Source: Mycolicibacter icosiumassiliensis
Lineage (GTDB): Bacteria; Actinomycetota; Actinomycetes; Mycobacteriales; Mycobacteriaceae
Reading direction: 5' to 3'
DNA length: 64,000 bases
NCBI RefSeq assembly: GCF_900078685.2
Contig: NZ_LT546166.1
Coordinates: 3,737,754-3,801,753, forward strand
Shown: piece by piece, positions 15,000-23,078 of the stretch
Position numbering within the stretch: position 1 is the first letter of the stretch
Layout: the number at the start of each line of letters is the position of its first letter
The notes under the pieces: generated by a model
Seen by the model: the letters and a program-made list of their open reading frames with translations, nothing else
Database searches by the model: none
What the model was told of the DNA's origin: nothing
Made by a program: the position numbers and the translations under genes

Positions 15000-16898
15000 A
15001 TGGCACCCACCACGACCCGGACTTTCGCCGGGGCCCGGCTGCGACGCCTGCGCGAGGACCGCGGCCTCACCCAGGTGGCCCTGGCACGCGCGCTGAATCT
15101 GTCGACCAGCTACGTCAACCAGCTCGAAAACGACCAGCGGCCGATCACCGTACCGGTGTTGCTGGCGCTCACCGACCGGTTCAGCTTGCCCGCGCAGTAC
15201 TTCTCCGGGGACGCCGACGCCCGGATGGTGGCCGAGCTGCGCGACATGTTCACCGCAACCGCCGGCGAACACGCCGCCAGCGACAGTCAGATCGAGGAAC
15301 TGGTCGCGCGGATGCCCGATATCGGCAACAGTCTGCTGACCATGCATCGCCAGCTACGCGGTGCCACTGAGGAATTGGAGTCCTATCGGTCACAGATCTC
15401 GGGCGACTCGGCGCAGTCGGTGGCCCGGCCCATGCCGTTCGAGGAGGTCCGCGATTTTTTCTACGACCGCAACAACTACATCGGTGAGCTCGACAACGCC
15501 GCCGAGAAACTGTTCGTCGAGACCGGGATGCGCTTCGGCGGCTTGGACATTCAACTGTCGACGCTGATGGCCGAACGATTCGACATCACGGTGGCGATCG
15601 TCGATGACCTGCCCGCGGGAACCAAACGGGTCTTCGACCCGGCGACTCGGGTGCTGCGCATCGCGCATTGGCTGCTAGCCGGTCAGCGGGCCTTCCAGAT
15701 CGCCACTCAGCTGGCACTGCTGACGCAACAGGAGTTGATGTCGGACATCGTGGCCCAAGATCAGTCGTTGAGCCCGGAGTCCCGCGGTGTCGCCAAGATC
15801 GGGTTGGCCAACTACTTCGCCGGAGCGTTCCTGTTGCCGTATCGGCAGTTTCAGCGTTCCGCCATGGACCTGCGCTACGACATCGACCTGCTGGGACGCC
15901 GCTTCGAGGTCGGCTTCGAAACGGTGTGCCACCGGCTTTCGACACTGCAACAGCCCGGGCGGCGCGGGGTGCCGTTCATCTTCGTGCGTACCGACAAGGC
16001 GGGAAACATCTCGAAGCGCCAGTCAGCCACCGCGTTTCACTTCAGCCGGGTCGGTGGCAGTTGTCCGCTGTGGGTGGTGCACGACGCGTTCAGCCAACCG
16101 GGCCGGATCGTCACCCAGGTCGCGCAGATGCCCGATGGCCGCAAGTACTTCTGGATCGCCACCACCACCCCGCCCGAAGGGCGCGGCTATCTGGGGCAGC
16201 ACAAGACTTTCGCCGTCGGGTTGGGTTGCGACCTGGCGCATGCCGACAAGCTGGTGTACTCCACCGGCGTCGCCCTGGGTGACGCGGCCACCGTGGTGCC
16301 GATCGGTGCGGGGTGCAAGATCTGCGAGCGCGAGGCGTGCCCGCAGCGCGCGTTTCCGTTTCTGGGCCGGCGGGTGGTCGTCGACGAGAACGCCGGCAGC
16401 GGGCTGCCTTACTCGCCGGCCGACCGAGATCCACAGGCCCGGCCAGCCGTTCTTCCAGCAATGGCAGAACATCTGGTGGTCCACGCTGAGATAGCCCGGC
16501 CCGAGCATCGCCACCACGACGGCGCCGGTGGCCAGCACCAGGTTGTACTCCCAGCCGTTGGTCAGCACGAAGAAGCCGTTCGAGCGGTGCACGGTCCACA
16601 CCGCCACCGCCATCAGGGCCACGAATCCGGCGGCGGCGATCGGGGTCAGCAGCCCCACCGCCAGCCCCAGCCCGGCGGTGATCTCCGCGGTTGCCGCCGT
16701 CACCGCCTGGAACTTGCCGTGCTTCATCCCGATGCTTTCGAACCATCCCGCCGTGCCGGGGATTCGGCCTCCGCCGAAGAACTTGTTGAACCCGTGCGCC
16801 GCCATGGTCAGACCCAGGACCAAGCGCAGGAGCAGGAGCGCGACATCAGTAGCAGTGACCATCTGCTCAAACTACAACGCAGTATCGAGCAGTCCTAG
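15000..16898 (+). CDS. prpR: Methylcitrate-operon regulator PrpR with abnormal C-terminal run-on
   Basis: The first about 480 residues match mycobacterial PrpR (Rv1129c type): an XRE/HTH_3 domain (ARLRRLREDRGLTQVALARA, then STSYVNQLENDQRPITV), an IrrE-like middle region (ANYFAGAFLLPY) and the C-terminal ScfR domain with Cys residues in GAGCKICEREACPQRAFPF. It activates prpDC on propionyl-CoA. Relatives stop soon after NAGSxLPYS. Here the frame instead continues for about 150 residues that are the reverse complement of the convergent doxX coding sequence, giving 632 residues. A deletion that removed both 3' ends would explain this. The regulatory domains themselves look intact. Confidence 0.9.
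   Translation: MAPTTTRTFAGARLRRLREDRGLTQVALARALNLSTSYVNQLENDQRPITVPVLLALTDRFSLPAQYFSGDADARMVAELRDMFTATAGEHAASDSQIEELVARMPDIGNSLLTMHRQLRGATEELESYRSQISGDSAQSVARPMPFEEVRDFFYDRNNYIGELDNAAEKLFVETGMRFGGLDIQLSTLMAERFDITVAIVDDLPAGTKRVFDPATRVLRIAHWLLAGQRAFQIATQLALLTQQELMSDIVAQDQSLSPESRGVAKIGLANYFAGAFLLPYRQFQRSAMDLRYDIDLLGRRFEVGFETVCHRLSTLQQPGRRGVPFIFVRTDKAGNISKRQSATAFHFSRVGGSCPLWVVHDAFSQPGRIVTQVAQMPDGRKYFWIATTTPPEGRGYLGQHKTFAVGLGCDLAHADKLVYSTGVALGDAATVVPIGAGCKICEREACPQRAFPFLGRRVVVDENAGSGLPYSPADRDPQARPAVLPAMAEHLVVHAEIARPEHRHHDGAGGQHQVVLPAVGQHEEAVRAVHGPHRHRHQGHESGGGDRGQQPHRQPQPGGDLRGCRRHRLELAVLHPDAFEPSRRAGDSASAEELVEPVRRHGQTQDQAQEQERDISSSDHLLKLQRSIEQS
16023..16862 (-). CDS. DoxX family membrane protein with lost 3' end
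   Basis: The first about 145 residues are a normal DoxX protein: four membrane helices starting TATDVALLLLRLVLGLTMAA, with HGFNKFFGGGRIPG, FVALMAVAVWTVH and LGPGYLSVDHQMF. Such proteins take part in redox or thiosulfate-related membrane complexes. After WPGLWISVG the frame leaves the family, which normally ends about 20-25 residues later, and runs on through the antisense strand of prpR to 279 residues. Only the N-terminal part should be taken as genuine. Its ATG lies nine bases after the acyltransferase stop, so the two are probably co-transcribed. Confidence 0.8.
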   Translation of the reverse strand: MVTATDVALLLLRLVLGLTMAAHGFNKFFGGGRIPGTAGWFESIGMKHGKFQAVTAATAEITAGLGLAVGLLTPIAAAGFVALMAVAVWTVHRSNGFFVLTNGWEYNLVLATGAVVVAMLGPGYLSVDHQMFCHCWKNGWPGLWISVGRRVRQPAAGVLVDDHPPAQKRKRALRARLALADLAPRTDRHHGGRVTQGDAGGVHQLVGMRQVATQPDGESLVLPQIAAPFGRGGGGDPEVLAAIGHLRDLGDDPARLAERVVHHPQRTTATDPAEVKRGG

Positions 16899-18095
16899 AT
16901 ATCCCTCGATATCGCCGACCGCCGATTCGGCGGCATGCACGCTGATCACCACGGTGTCGCCGATGCCGTGCACCCCGTGGGTCAGTCCCATCGCCGGGGA
17001 CAACGATGGAAACCCCGCGGTCAGCTGCACCGGCACCGCACCGAAGCGCAGGTCCGCGGCGCCGCGGTGCACGCTGGAGACCACGGTGTTGCCGGTGACC
17101 CGCTGGGGCCGGGCTTCCAGGTCGAAATTGTCGATGCCCCAGCGCAGCAGGACCGCGGGTGTCGCGGCAAAGGCCCGATCGGCCGCGGACGCAGCCGGGT
17201 GGCGGCCGCGGAGCCGGCCCCCGGCGATGTCGGCGGCGATCCGGTCACAGCGGGCATCGTGACCCAACAGCGGATACAGCCCGACCGGAATATTGCCGAA
17301 GTGGTTGTGGGCTTGGCGCTCACCGGCTTTGGCCATCGGTACTTCGGCGCCCAGTTCATCGGAAGGCTCGTCGAGATACTCCGACAGCGCCGCCGATACC
17401 GCTGACAGCACCGCCACGGTCACGGTCGGCCCGCGCAGTTCGTGTCGCTGCCGCACCAACGTGCGCACGACCCGGCCGCCGGCCGGCCGGTTGTTGGTGG
17501 CCAGCGGCGGGCGATCGTGCACCGGGGGCGGCAAGAGCCCGGCCGCAGTGTCAGCGACCCGGCTGCGGTGGGCGCGCGCCGCGACAACCGCGCGCCACGG
17601 CAAGAAACCACGGCCCGGTGTTGGGACCCCGGCCACCGGTGCGGCCCGGCCGAACAGCCAGGCAGCCAACGCCGAAGCCCGCCCGCCGTCGGCGAGGGCA
17701 TGCGCCACTTGCAACACCGCCACCGTGCCCGCGCCGCGGTGCCCGGGAATGTCGTGGACCGGGGCGAACACGTGCAACCGCCAGGGCGCCACCCGGACAT
17801 CGACCTGGTCGTCGATCAAGCTCACGACCGCATCCAGGCAACCGGCCCAGCTGTCGCCGGGGGCGCGGTGCCGGCTCGCACCCAGCGGCTCGGTGGTCGA
17901 CACCCACCGCGGGTAGCGCAGTGCACCGGCATCGGCGACCCGGATGGCCAGGTCCGGAATCAACCGGGCCCGGTCGAGCACCGCGGCGATCGCGTCGTCG
18001 AGGTCTGCCGGCACCCCGGCGAAGGCGTACAGCAGGAACTGGTCACTGGGGATCTTCGCGGACATCCAGTAGAACTGGGCGTCGATCGCGGTCAT
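16872..18095 (-). CDS. WS/DGAT-like acyltransferase (Rv1125 type)
   Basis: 407 residues with the outline of the wax ester synthase/diacylglycerol acyltransferase superfamily. QVAHALADGGRASAL near residue 130 carries the HxxxDG part of the catalytic motif but lacks the doubled His of classic HHxxxDG enzymes. Later blocks HNHFGNIPVGLYPL and TGNTVVSSVHRG occupy the structural positions of the C-terminal half. By order and strand it is the counterpart of Rv1125. Whether it is an active acyltransferase or a degenerate condensation-like protein is uncertain. It precedes doxX and follows the EphC-like hydrolase gene, all on the same strand. Confidence 0.75.
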   Translation of the reverse strand: MTAIDAQFYWMSAKIPSDQFLLYAFAGVPADLDDAIAAVLDRARLIPDLAIRVADAGALRYPRWVSTTEPLGASRHRAPGDSWAGCLDAVVSLIDDQVDVRVAPWRLHVFAPVHDIPGHRGAGTVAVLQVAHALADGGRASALAAWLFGRAAPVAGVPTPGRGFLPWRAVVAARAHRSRVADTAAGLLPPPVHDRPPLATNNRPAGGRVVRTLVRQRHELRGPTVTVAVLSAVSAALSEYLDEPSDELGAEVPMAKAGERQAHNHFGNIPVGLYPLLGHDARCDRIAADIAGGRLRGRHPAASAADRAFAATPAVLLRWGIDNFDLEARPQRVTGNTVVSSVHRGAADLRFGAVPVQLTAGFPSLSPAMGLTHGVHGIGDTVVISVHAAESAVGDIEGYLGLLDTAL

Positions 18096-18125
18096 CCGCT
18101 CGCCGCGCGTCAGGTCAAGCCCCGC

Positions 18126-19019
18126 TCATCGGGCGAGAAAGGGCAGCACCCGATCGGCGATCTCGTCGGGCTGCTCGAGTTGCAGGAAGTGCCCGGCGTT
18201 CTCGACGACGGCTACCGCACTGCCCGCAGGCAAGGCCGGCTGCACCCAGCGCGTCAACGCCGGCGACATGCAGCCGTCGGTACGCCCGTGCAGGTACAAG
18301 CTCGGCAGCTGTGGGAGTTGCAGCCAATACCGGTGCAGATCGGCGTAGCGGTCGGGAGCCCGTAGGCTGCGCAACGCCCGGTACGGCCCGAGCGCTGCAC
18401 GCCAGCCTTCCGGCGTTCCGATGGCCGCGTCGACGTGCCGCAGGTCCTCTTCGGCGGCATATCCGGGCGACCACCGCCGCCACAACAGCGGCAGCACCCA
18501 TGCGGCGGATCGGTCCGGCAGCCACGGCAGTTGGAAGTAGCTGATGTACCAACTGCGCAGCAACTGCGCCGGCAGGAGGCCGGCCAAGGTGAGCCGGTCC
18601 ATCCCACGGACCGCGCGAAGCGATGCCGGCGGAGGCACCGACATGATCACCGCCTTGGCGAACGGACTGTTTGGCATCGCGGCTAGCCCGGTGGCCGTTA
18701 TCGCGCCCCAGTCGTGGCCGATCACCACGTCGCGTCCGGTCCCGCCGACGGCGGCGTACACCCGCAGCGCGTCGTCCATCAGCGCGCCGATGTGATAGCT
18801 GCCGTCGGCGGGGATCGACGACGGCGCGTAGCCCCGCATGAACGGCGCCACCACGTGCCAGCCGGCCGCGACCAGCCGCGGCGCCACCCGGCGCCATCCG
18901 TAGGCGGTGTCCGGAAACCCGTGCATGCACAACGCCACCGGGTCACCCGGTGTCCCCCAACTCAGTGCCTTGAGCGCGACCCCGGGCGTAGACACGTCGA
19001 TCCACCGCGGTTCAGTCAT
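18126..19019 (-). CDS. ephC: Alpha/beta hydrolase, epoxide hydrolase-like
   Basis: 297 residues with the alpha/beta hydrolase order: HGFPDTAYGWRRV (oxyanion HGFP), then VVIGHDWGA containing the nucleophile Asp of epoxide hydrolase/dehalogenase types, a helical cap, LYLHGRTDGCMSP (acid) and ENAGHFLQLEQP (catalytic His). The GHDWG nucleophile elbow is the basis for calling it epoxide hydrolase-like; it matches Rv1124 (ephC) in position and strand. ATG 19019 has a GAGGGG ribosome site six bases upstream. It is divergent from the BpoB-like hydrolase across 72 bp. Confidence 0.9.
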   Translation of the reverse strand: MTEPRWIDVSTPGVALKALSWGTPGDPVALCMHGFPDTAYGWRRVAPRLVAAGWHVVAPFMRGYAPSSIPADGSYHIGALMDDALRVYAAVGGTGRDVVIGHDWGAITATGLAAMPNSPFAKAVIMSVPPPASLRAVRGMDRLTLAGLLPAQLLRSWYISYFQLPWLPDRSAAWVLPLLWRRWSPGYAAEEDLRHVDAAIGTPEGWRAALGPYRALRSLRAPDRYADLHRYWLQLPQLPSLYLHGRTDGCMSPALTRWVQPALPAGSAVAVVENAGHFLQLEQPDEIADRVLPFLAR

Positions 19020-19091
19020 CACATACCCCTCAGACCGGGCCGGGCAGGCGTTTCCCTCCGCCCTGTCGTTCCAACTATCTACCATCTTGAG

Positions 19092-19943
19092 ATGCGCACA
19101 GCCCAGACCGTCGAATATGACGGCGTCGGCGGAGTAACGCTGGTCGCCGACGAGTGGAACCGGGGCGCCGCCGAAGCCGCCGAGCATCCGACGATCGTGA
19201 TGCTGCACGGCGGTGGACAGAATCGGCACTCCTGGCACAAGACCGGCCAGATCTTGGCCGACCGGGGCTATCACGTCGTCGCGCTCGACACCCGCGGCCA
19301 CGGCGACAGCGACCGCGCACCGAACGCCGACTACGCCATCGAGACGCTCACCGCCGACGCGGTCGCGGTGATCGAGGCGATCGGCCGGCCGGTGGCACTG
19401 ATCGGGGCCAGCATGGGCGGGCTGACCGGCATTCTGGTGGCCGATGAGGCCGGGCCGCAGCGGGTGACCAAGCTGGTGTTGGTCGACGTGGTGCCGCGGT
19501 ACGAGAAGGACGGTAGTGCCCGGATCCGCGACTTCATGTTCGGCCACATCGATGGCTTCGATTCCCTGGAGCAGGCCGCCGACGCGGTGGCCGCGTACTT
19601 GCCGCACCGGGCCAAGCCCCGTAGTCCCGAGGGGCTGAAGAAGAATCTGCGCTTGCGCGACGGCCGCTGGTACTGGCATTGGGATCCGGCGCTGATGACC
19701 AAGCCCGGGGACGATCCGGCGCTGCGTACCGAGAAGATCGAGGCCGCCGCCATGGGGTTGCAGATTCCGATCCTGCTAGTTCGCGGCAAGCTGTCCGACG
19801 TGGTCAGCGCCGAAGGTGTCGCGGACTTTCTGTCCAAGGTCCCCGGCGCGCGCCTCGTCGAGTTGTCCGACGCCGGGCACACCGCCGCCGGCGACGACAA
19901 CGACGCCTTCAGCGCAGCCGTCGTCGAGTTCGTGTCCGGCTGA
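19092..19943 (+). CDS. bpoB: Alpha/beta hydrolase, BpoB-like
   Basis: 283 residues. Motifs in order are MLHGGGQNRHSWHK (oxyanion loop), LDTRGHGDSDR, ALIGASMGGLTG with nucleophile Ser in GxSxG, LLVRGKLSDVVS (acid) and SDAGHTAAGDDND (His). The old name peroxidase BpoB reflects similarity to cofactor-free haloperoxidases, but most such proteins are esterases. Position and strand match Rv1123c. TACCAT at 19080-19085 lies six bases before the ATG, so the transcript is probably leaderless. The stop TGA directly touches the ATG of the adenylate cyclase gene, which suggests tight translational coupling. Confidence 0.9.
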   Translation: MRTAQTVEYDGVGGVTLVADEWNRGAAEAAEHPTIVMLHGGGQNRHSWHKTGQILADRGYHVVALDTRGHGDSDRAPNADYAIETLTADAVAVIEAIGRPVALIGASMGGLTGILVADEAGPQRVTKLVLVDVVPRYEKDGSARIRDFMFGHIDGFDSLEQAADAVAAYLPHRAKPRSPEGLKKNLRLRDGRWYWHWDPALMTKPGDDPALRTEKIEAAAMGLQIPILLVRGKLSDVVSAEGVADFLSKVPGARLVELSDAGHTAAGDDNDAFSAAVVEFVSG

Positions 19944-20768
19944 ATGTTCGGGATCGGATGGCTGACACCGACGCTGCTGGCGGCCGGTGTGCTGGCGGCG
20001 GTGGCGGTCGCCGAGGCCGTCGCCCTGGCGGTGTTGACCCGACAGTTGCGGCAGACGCAGGCCGAGGTCGAGGCACTGCGCGGTCAGGTCGACACCCGCA
20101 ACCTGTTGCTGGCCGGCGGACGTGAGGCCGTCAAGACCGTGTGGCAGACCGCGAACCTGGTGCGCAAACACGGATTTGGTGCGGCGGTGCGCAGCTCCAT
20201 CGAAGACCTCGCCGACTGGGCGGAGGTGGAACGACCCGATCTGGCCCGGCTGACCCCGAACGGGCATGTGGTGGTGCTGTTCACCGATATCGAGGGATCG
20301 ACCGCGCTCAACGAGCGGATCGGTGATCGCGCCTGGGTGAAGTTGATCGCCCGGCACGACCAGATGGTGCAGCGTCTGGTCGCGCAGCACTGCGGGCATG
20401 TGGTCAAGAGCCAAGGCGACGGCTTCATGATCGCGTTCGCCCAGCCCGAACAGGCGGTGCGCTGCGCCATCGACATCCAGCACGCGCTGGCCTCGCGCCG
20501 CGGTCGCAAACCGCAGCACCCGATCCGAGTCCGGATCGGGGTGCACATGGGCCGCTCGGTGCGCCGCGGTGACGACTTGTTCGGGCGCAACGTCGCGATG
20601 GCCGCTCGAGTGGCCGCGGCCGCCGAGGGCGGTCAGATCCTGATCAGTGGACCCGTGCGCGACGCCGTCAGCGAATGCGACGACATCACCGTCGGTGCCG
20701 GCCGTGACGCCGAGCTGAAGGGCTTCGCCGGCACGCACCGCCTCTATGCCGTCGACGTCACCGATTAG
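19944..20768 (+). CDS. Membrane-anchored class III adenylate/guanylate cyclase
   Basis: 274 residues. One membrane helix (about 8-32) is followed by a short coiled region and a class III cyclase domain starting near residue 107. VLFTDIEGST gives the first metal-binding Asp115, KSQGDGFMIAFA gives Lys155 and the second Asp159, and GRNVAMAARV gives the transition-state Asn216 and Arg222. All key residues are therefore present, and the Lys/Asp substrate pair suggests ATP. The M. tuberculosis counterpart Rv1120c is a shortened protein, so the gene here seems to be the complete form. Its ATG immediately follows the stop of the hydrolase gene. Confidence 0.92.
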   Translation: MFGIGWLTPTLLAAGVLAAVAVAEAVALAVLTRQLRQTQAEVEALRGQVDTRNLLLAGGREAVKTVWQTANLVRKHGFGAAVRSSIEDLADWAEVERPDLARLTPNGHVVVLFTDIEGSTALNERIGDRAWVKLIARHDQMVQRLVAQHCGHVVKSQGDGFMIAFAQPEQAVRCAIDIQHALASRRGRKPQHPIRVRIGVHMGRSVRRGDDLFGRNVAMAARVAAAAEGGQILISGPVRDAVSECDDITVGAGRDAELKGFAGTHRLYAVDVTD

Positions 20769-20774
20769 TCCGCG

Positions 20775-20942
20775 CTAGTCTTCCCCGCCCGCCGCGGCCA
20801 GCCGCTCGTGTAGCCGGGCGCGGATTTCCTCGGGCGTGTAGGCCCGTCGCCGCCGCTGGTCCCGCGCCACCAGCACTCCCCCGGCGGCAACCCCGACCAC
20901 GCCCGCCAGGCCGATCCATTTCCAGATGCTGCGCACGCTCAC
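20775..20942 (-). CDS. Small membrane protein, 55 residues
   Basis: A GTG-started frame encodes a short protein with one hydrophobic helix (WIGLAGVVGVAAGGVLVA), a basic cluster DQRRRRAYTPEE and an amphipathic helix EEIRARLHERLAAAG. The composition, with a positive-inside flank right after the helix and strong third-position GC, supports coding. It lies tail-to-tail with the cyclase gene (six bases apart) and is divergent from the peptidase-like gene with only eight bases between the starts. No function is known. Confidence 0.65.
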   Translation of the reverse strand: MSVRSIWKWIGLAGVVGVAAGGVLVARDQRRRRAYTPEEIRARLHERLAAAGGED

Positions 20943-20950
20943 ACTTTAGG

Positions 20951-21652
20951 GTGCTGAGCGTGGACGAACACACCGTGACGTTGGAGCGTGCGCTGGCGGA
21001 GACGCGCACCGGAGACATCTGGCTGTTCCGGGGCCGCTCCGGCCCAGACCGCGCCATCCAAACGCTGTCCAATTCTCCGGTGAACCATGTCGGGATGACG
21101 GTGGCCCTCGATGACCTGCCGCCGCTGATCTGGCATGCCGAGCTCGGCGACAAGCTGCACGACTTCTGGACCGGCACCAATCACCGCGGCGTGCAGCTCA
21201 ACGATGCCCGGGCAGCGGTCGAACAGTGGATGGGCCGCTACGAGCAGCGCTGCTGGTTTCGCCAGCTCAGCGGGACCATCACCCGCAAGCAGGAGAACCA
21301 CCTGTTGCAGGCGATCGCCCGGATGGACGGCACCGCGTTTCCCACCACGGCGCGGCTCACCGGCCGCTGGCTGCGGGGGCGGATGCCGACCCTGGCCGAC
21401 TGGACCCGCGGCATCCCATTTCTGGACCGCAAAGTCCACGAGATCACCCAACGCCGCAAGGCCCGCAACAACAAGGTCGCGCTGCAGACCGCCTACTGCG
21501 CCGAGACGGTAGCCATCACCTACGAGGAGATGGGGCTGCTGTCCACCGACAAGAATTCGAACTGGTTCGACCCCGGGTCGTTCTGGAGCGGCGACATCTT
21601 GCCGTTGGCCCCCGGCTATCAGCTCGGCCGGGAGATCGTCGTCGTGCGCTGA
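20951..21652 (+). CDS. Permuted NlpC/P60-like (YiiX/DUF830-type) protein
   Basis: 233 residues from GTG 20951. The pattern GDIWLFRGRSGPDRAIQ, then SPVNHVGMTVALD with a conserved His and, near the C-terminus, LQTAYCAETVAITYEEMGLL with a conserved Cys, is that of circularly permuted papain-like NlpC/P60 proteins, where His precedes Cys. Such proteins are predicted amidases or lipid-modifying thiol hydrolases; the substrate here is unknown. No signal peptide is visible, so it is probably cytoplasmic. A strong bidirectional hairpin follows its stop. Confidence 0.72.
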   Translation: MLSVDEHTVTLERALAETRTGDIWLFRGRSGPDRAIQTLSNSPVNHVGMTVALDDLPPLIWHAELGDKLHDFWTGTNHRGVQLNDARAAVEQWMGRYEQRCWFRQLSGTITRKQENHLLQAIARMDGTAFPTTARLTGRWLRGRMPTLADWTRGIPFLDRKVHEITQRRKARNNKVALQTAYCAETVAITYEEMGLLSTDKNSNWFDPGSFWSGDILPLAPGYQLGREIVVVR

Positions 21653-21654
21653 TT

Positions 21655-21707
21655 GCGATTTCGGCGCGGTTTCGCCCGCTCAGCGGGAGTTATCGCGCCG
21701 AAATCGC
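21655..21707. terminator. Bidirectional hairpin terminator
   Basis: Perfect 14-bp inverted repeat GCGATTTCGGCGCG (21655-21668) and CGCGCCGAAATCGC (21694-21707). It lies between two convergent genes whose stops touch it on both sides. The 25-base loop itself contains a smaller hairpin CCGCTCAGCGG. It can serve as terminator for both strands. Confidence 0.8.
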
Positions 21708-22027
21708 TAGACCGTCAGCTCACCCATCGCCGACCAGTCCGTCGCGTCGATCTGCTGGCTGATGATCTTCGGTGTCGACACCAGCGCCTGCGGCATATCG
21801 GCCATGGCCTGCTTGAAATGCTCGCTGTTGACGTGCGCGCCGCCGGCGTCGCCGTCCCGGAAGGCCTCGACGAGCACGTATTCGTTCGGATCCTCCAGGC
21901 TGCGCGACCAGTCGAACCACAGGTTTCCCGGCTCGGCGCGGGTGGCCGCGGTGAAGTCGGCCACCAGCTGCGGCCAGCGCTCGGCCCACTCCGGCTTGAC
22001 CGCGAACTTGACCACGATGAAGATCAT
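21707..22027 (-). CDS. Antibiotic biosynthesis monooxygenase (ABM) domain protein
   Basis: 106 residues, a single ABM/ferredoxin-like fold dimeric barrel: FIVVKFAVKPEWAERWPQLV, then EPGNLWFDWSRSLEDPNEYV and VEAFRDGDAGGAHVNSEHFK. Members include heme-degrading and quinol monooxygenases as well as non-catalytic proteins. It matches Rv1117 in length and position. It starts six bases after the OsmC gene ends and is probably co-transcribed with it, which hints at a redox or oxidative-stress role. Confidence 0.9.
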   Translation of the reverse strand: MIFIVVKFAVKPEWAERWPQLVADFTAATRAEPGNLWFDWSRSLEDPNEYVLVEAFRDGDAGGAHVNSEHFKQAMADMPQALVSTPKIISQQIDATDWSAMGELTV

Positions 22028-22032
22028 CGCCG

Positions 22033-22545
22033 CTACCCGATTTCCAGCGTGCTGCACACCGGAGTGACGTTGGTGGTCAAATCCAGTATCGGGCAGTGCT
22101 TTTCGACCACCTGATGCAGTTCCCGGTAGCGCTCCTCGGTCTCCGGGCCGGTCACGGTGACGACCACGCGCACCTCACTGAAGCCCGGGCGCACCGAGTC
22201 GTCCAAGCCGAAGAACCCGCGCACGTCGAGGTCGCCCTCGGCGCGCCCGGTGATCTCGTCGACCGCGATACCCAGCTTCTCGGCCCAGTACCGCCACGTC
22301 ACGATCTGGCAGGACAGCAGCGATCCCAGGTAGTACTCGACCGGGTTGGGGGCGGTGTTCTCACCGCCGAGCGCCGGCGGCTCATCGACCTCGACGCTGT
22401 AGCGGCCCATGGTGATGGTGCTGGCCACTGCATCGTGCGCGACGGCCGAGGCGCGGAAGACGACCTGGGAGCCGGCGGGGTCGGCGGCGGCCGGGTCACT
22501 GGTGGCGGCGACGACGGCGGCCAGGCGGGTTGTCGAAGAAGTCAT
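22033..22545 (-). CDS. OsmC/Ohr family peroxide-reductase-like protein
   Basis: 170 residues of the OsmC fold. The two redox cysteines are seen in GSLLSCQIVTWRYWAEK and VEKHCPILDLTTNVTP, as in thiol peroxidases that reduce organic hydroperoxides. ATG 22545 is chosen because TACCCT (22558-22553, minus strand) lies seven bases upstream, a leaderless promoter, and because the protein then begins as homologs do. It leads a two-gene unit with the ABM monooxygenase. Confidence 0.9.
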   Translation of the reverse strand: MTSSTTRLAAVVAATSDPAAADPAGSQVVFRASAVAHDAVASTITMGRYSVEVDEPPALGGENTAPNPVEYYLGSLLSCQIVTWRYWAEKLGIAVDEITGRAEGDLDVRGFFGLDDSVRPGFSEVRVVVTVTGPETEERYRELHQVVEKHCPILDLTTNVTPVCSTLEIG

Positions 22546-22648
22546 GCCGGTAAGGGTAGAGACCCCGGCGACCGGGCGGTGAACCACGCGACCCCCGGGT
22601 CGCCGGATCGAATACCATTTGCCGCCGCCAGGGGCTAGCCTGAGCGAC

Positions 22649-23002
22649 GTGGAGGTACTACGGCACGTAATAGTTCTGCTGCATATCGTCGGATTCGCGG
22701 TGACGTTCGGGGCGTTGATCGCCGAAGCCGCGGCACGGCGCTTCCAGCTCACCCCGGTGATGGACTACGGCGTCGTCTTATCGCTGCTGACCGGACTGGC
22801 GTTGGCTGCCCCGTGGCCTGCCGGAGTGGTGCTCAACTATCCCAAGATCGAGATCAAGCTGGTGATCCTGATCGCCCTCGGTGCCGTGCTGGGCATCGGC
22901 CGGGCCCGGCAGCGCAAGTCGGGAGGGGAAGCCCCTCGCCCGCTGTTCTACGCCGCGGCCGCATTGGCGCTGACCGCCGCGGGTCTCGCCGTCATCTGGT
23001 AG
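22649..23002 (+). CDS. Small four-helix integral membrane protein
   Basis: 117 residues, mostly hydrophobic, with four likely membrane helices (VIVLLHIVGFAVTFGALIAE; VVLSLLTGLALAAPWPAGVV; LVILIALGAVLGIG; PLFYAAAALALTAAGLAVIW). The His in the first helix and the short loops resemble small DUF-type membrane proteins, but no family is firmly recognised. GTG 22649 is used because TAGCCT (22636-22641) lies seven bases upstream, the same promoter-to-start arrangement as the crotonase gene. It is divergent from the OsmC gene. Confidence 0.78.
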   Translation: MEVLRHVIVLLHIVGFAVTFGALIAEAAARRFQLTPVMDYGVVLSLLTGLALAAPWPAGVVLNYPKIEIKLVILIALGAVLGIGRARQRKSGGEAPRPLFYAAAALALTAAGLAVIW

Positions 23003-23007
23003 TCGGC

Positions 23008-23042
23008 CCGGTTCAGCCATTCAATCTGAATGATCCGAACGG
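23008..23042. terminator. Imperfect hairpin between convergent genes
   Basis: CATTCA and TGAATG pair around a three-base loop. Outside them CCG-TTC and GAACGG can pair with a bulge. It sits between the ends of the small membrane protein gene and the GNAT/nucleotidyltransferase fusion gene, where a terminator for either strand would be expected. No U-tract is present. Confidence 0.4.
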
Positions 23043-23078
23043 ACGCCAACCGTCAGCGACCAGCTCGCTCCCGGAAGG

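Noticed and set aside
17159..18544. 461-codon plus-strand frame opposite the acyltransferase and ephC genes
   Set aside because: Arg/Pro/Ala repeats typical of a GC-rich shadow frame; both real genes on the minus strand have strong motifs.
19944..20768. Absence of zwf/gnd, vapBC32 and mazEF3 relative to M. tuberculosis, considered as deletions
   Set aside because: One genome window cannot say whether these were lost here or gained in M. tuberculosis, so it is only noted as a difference in order.
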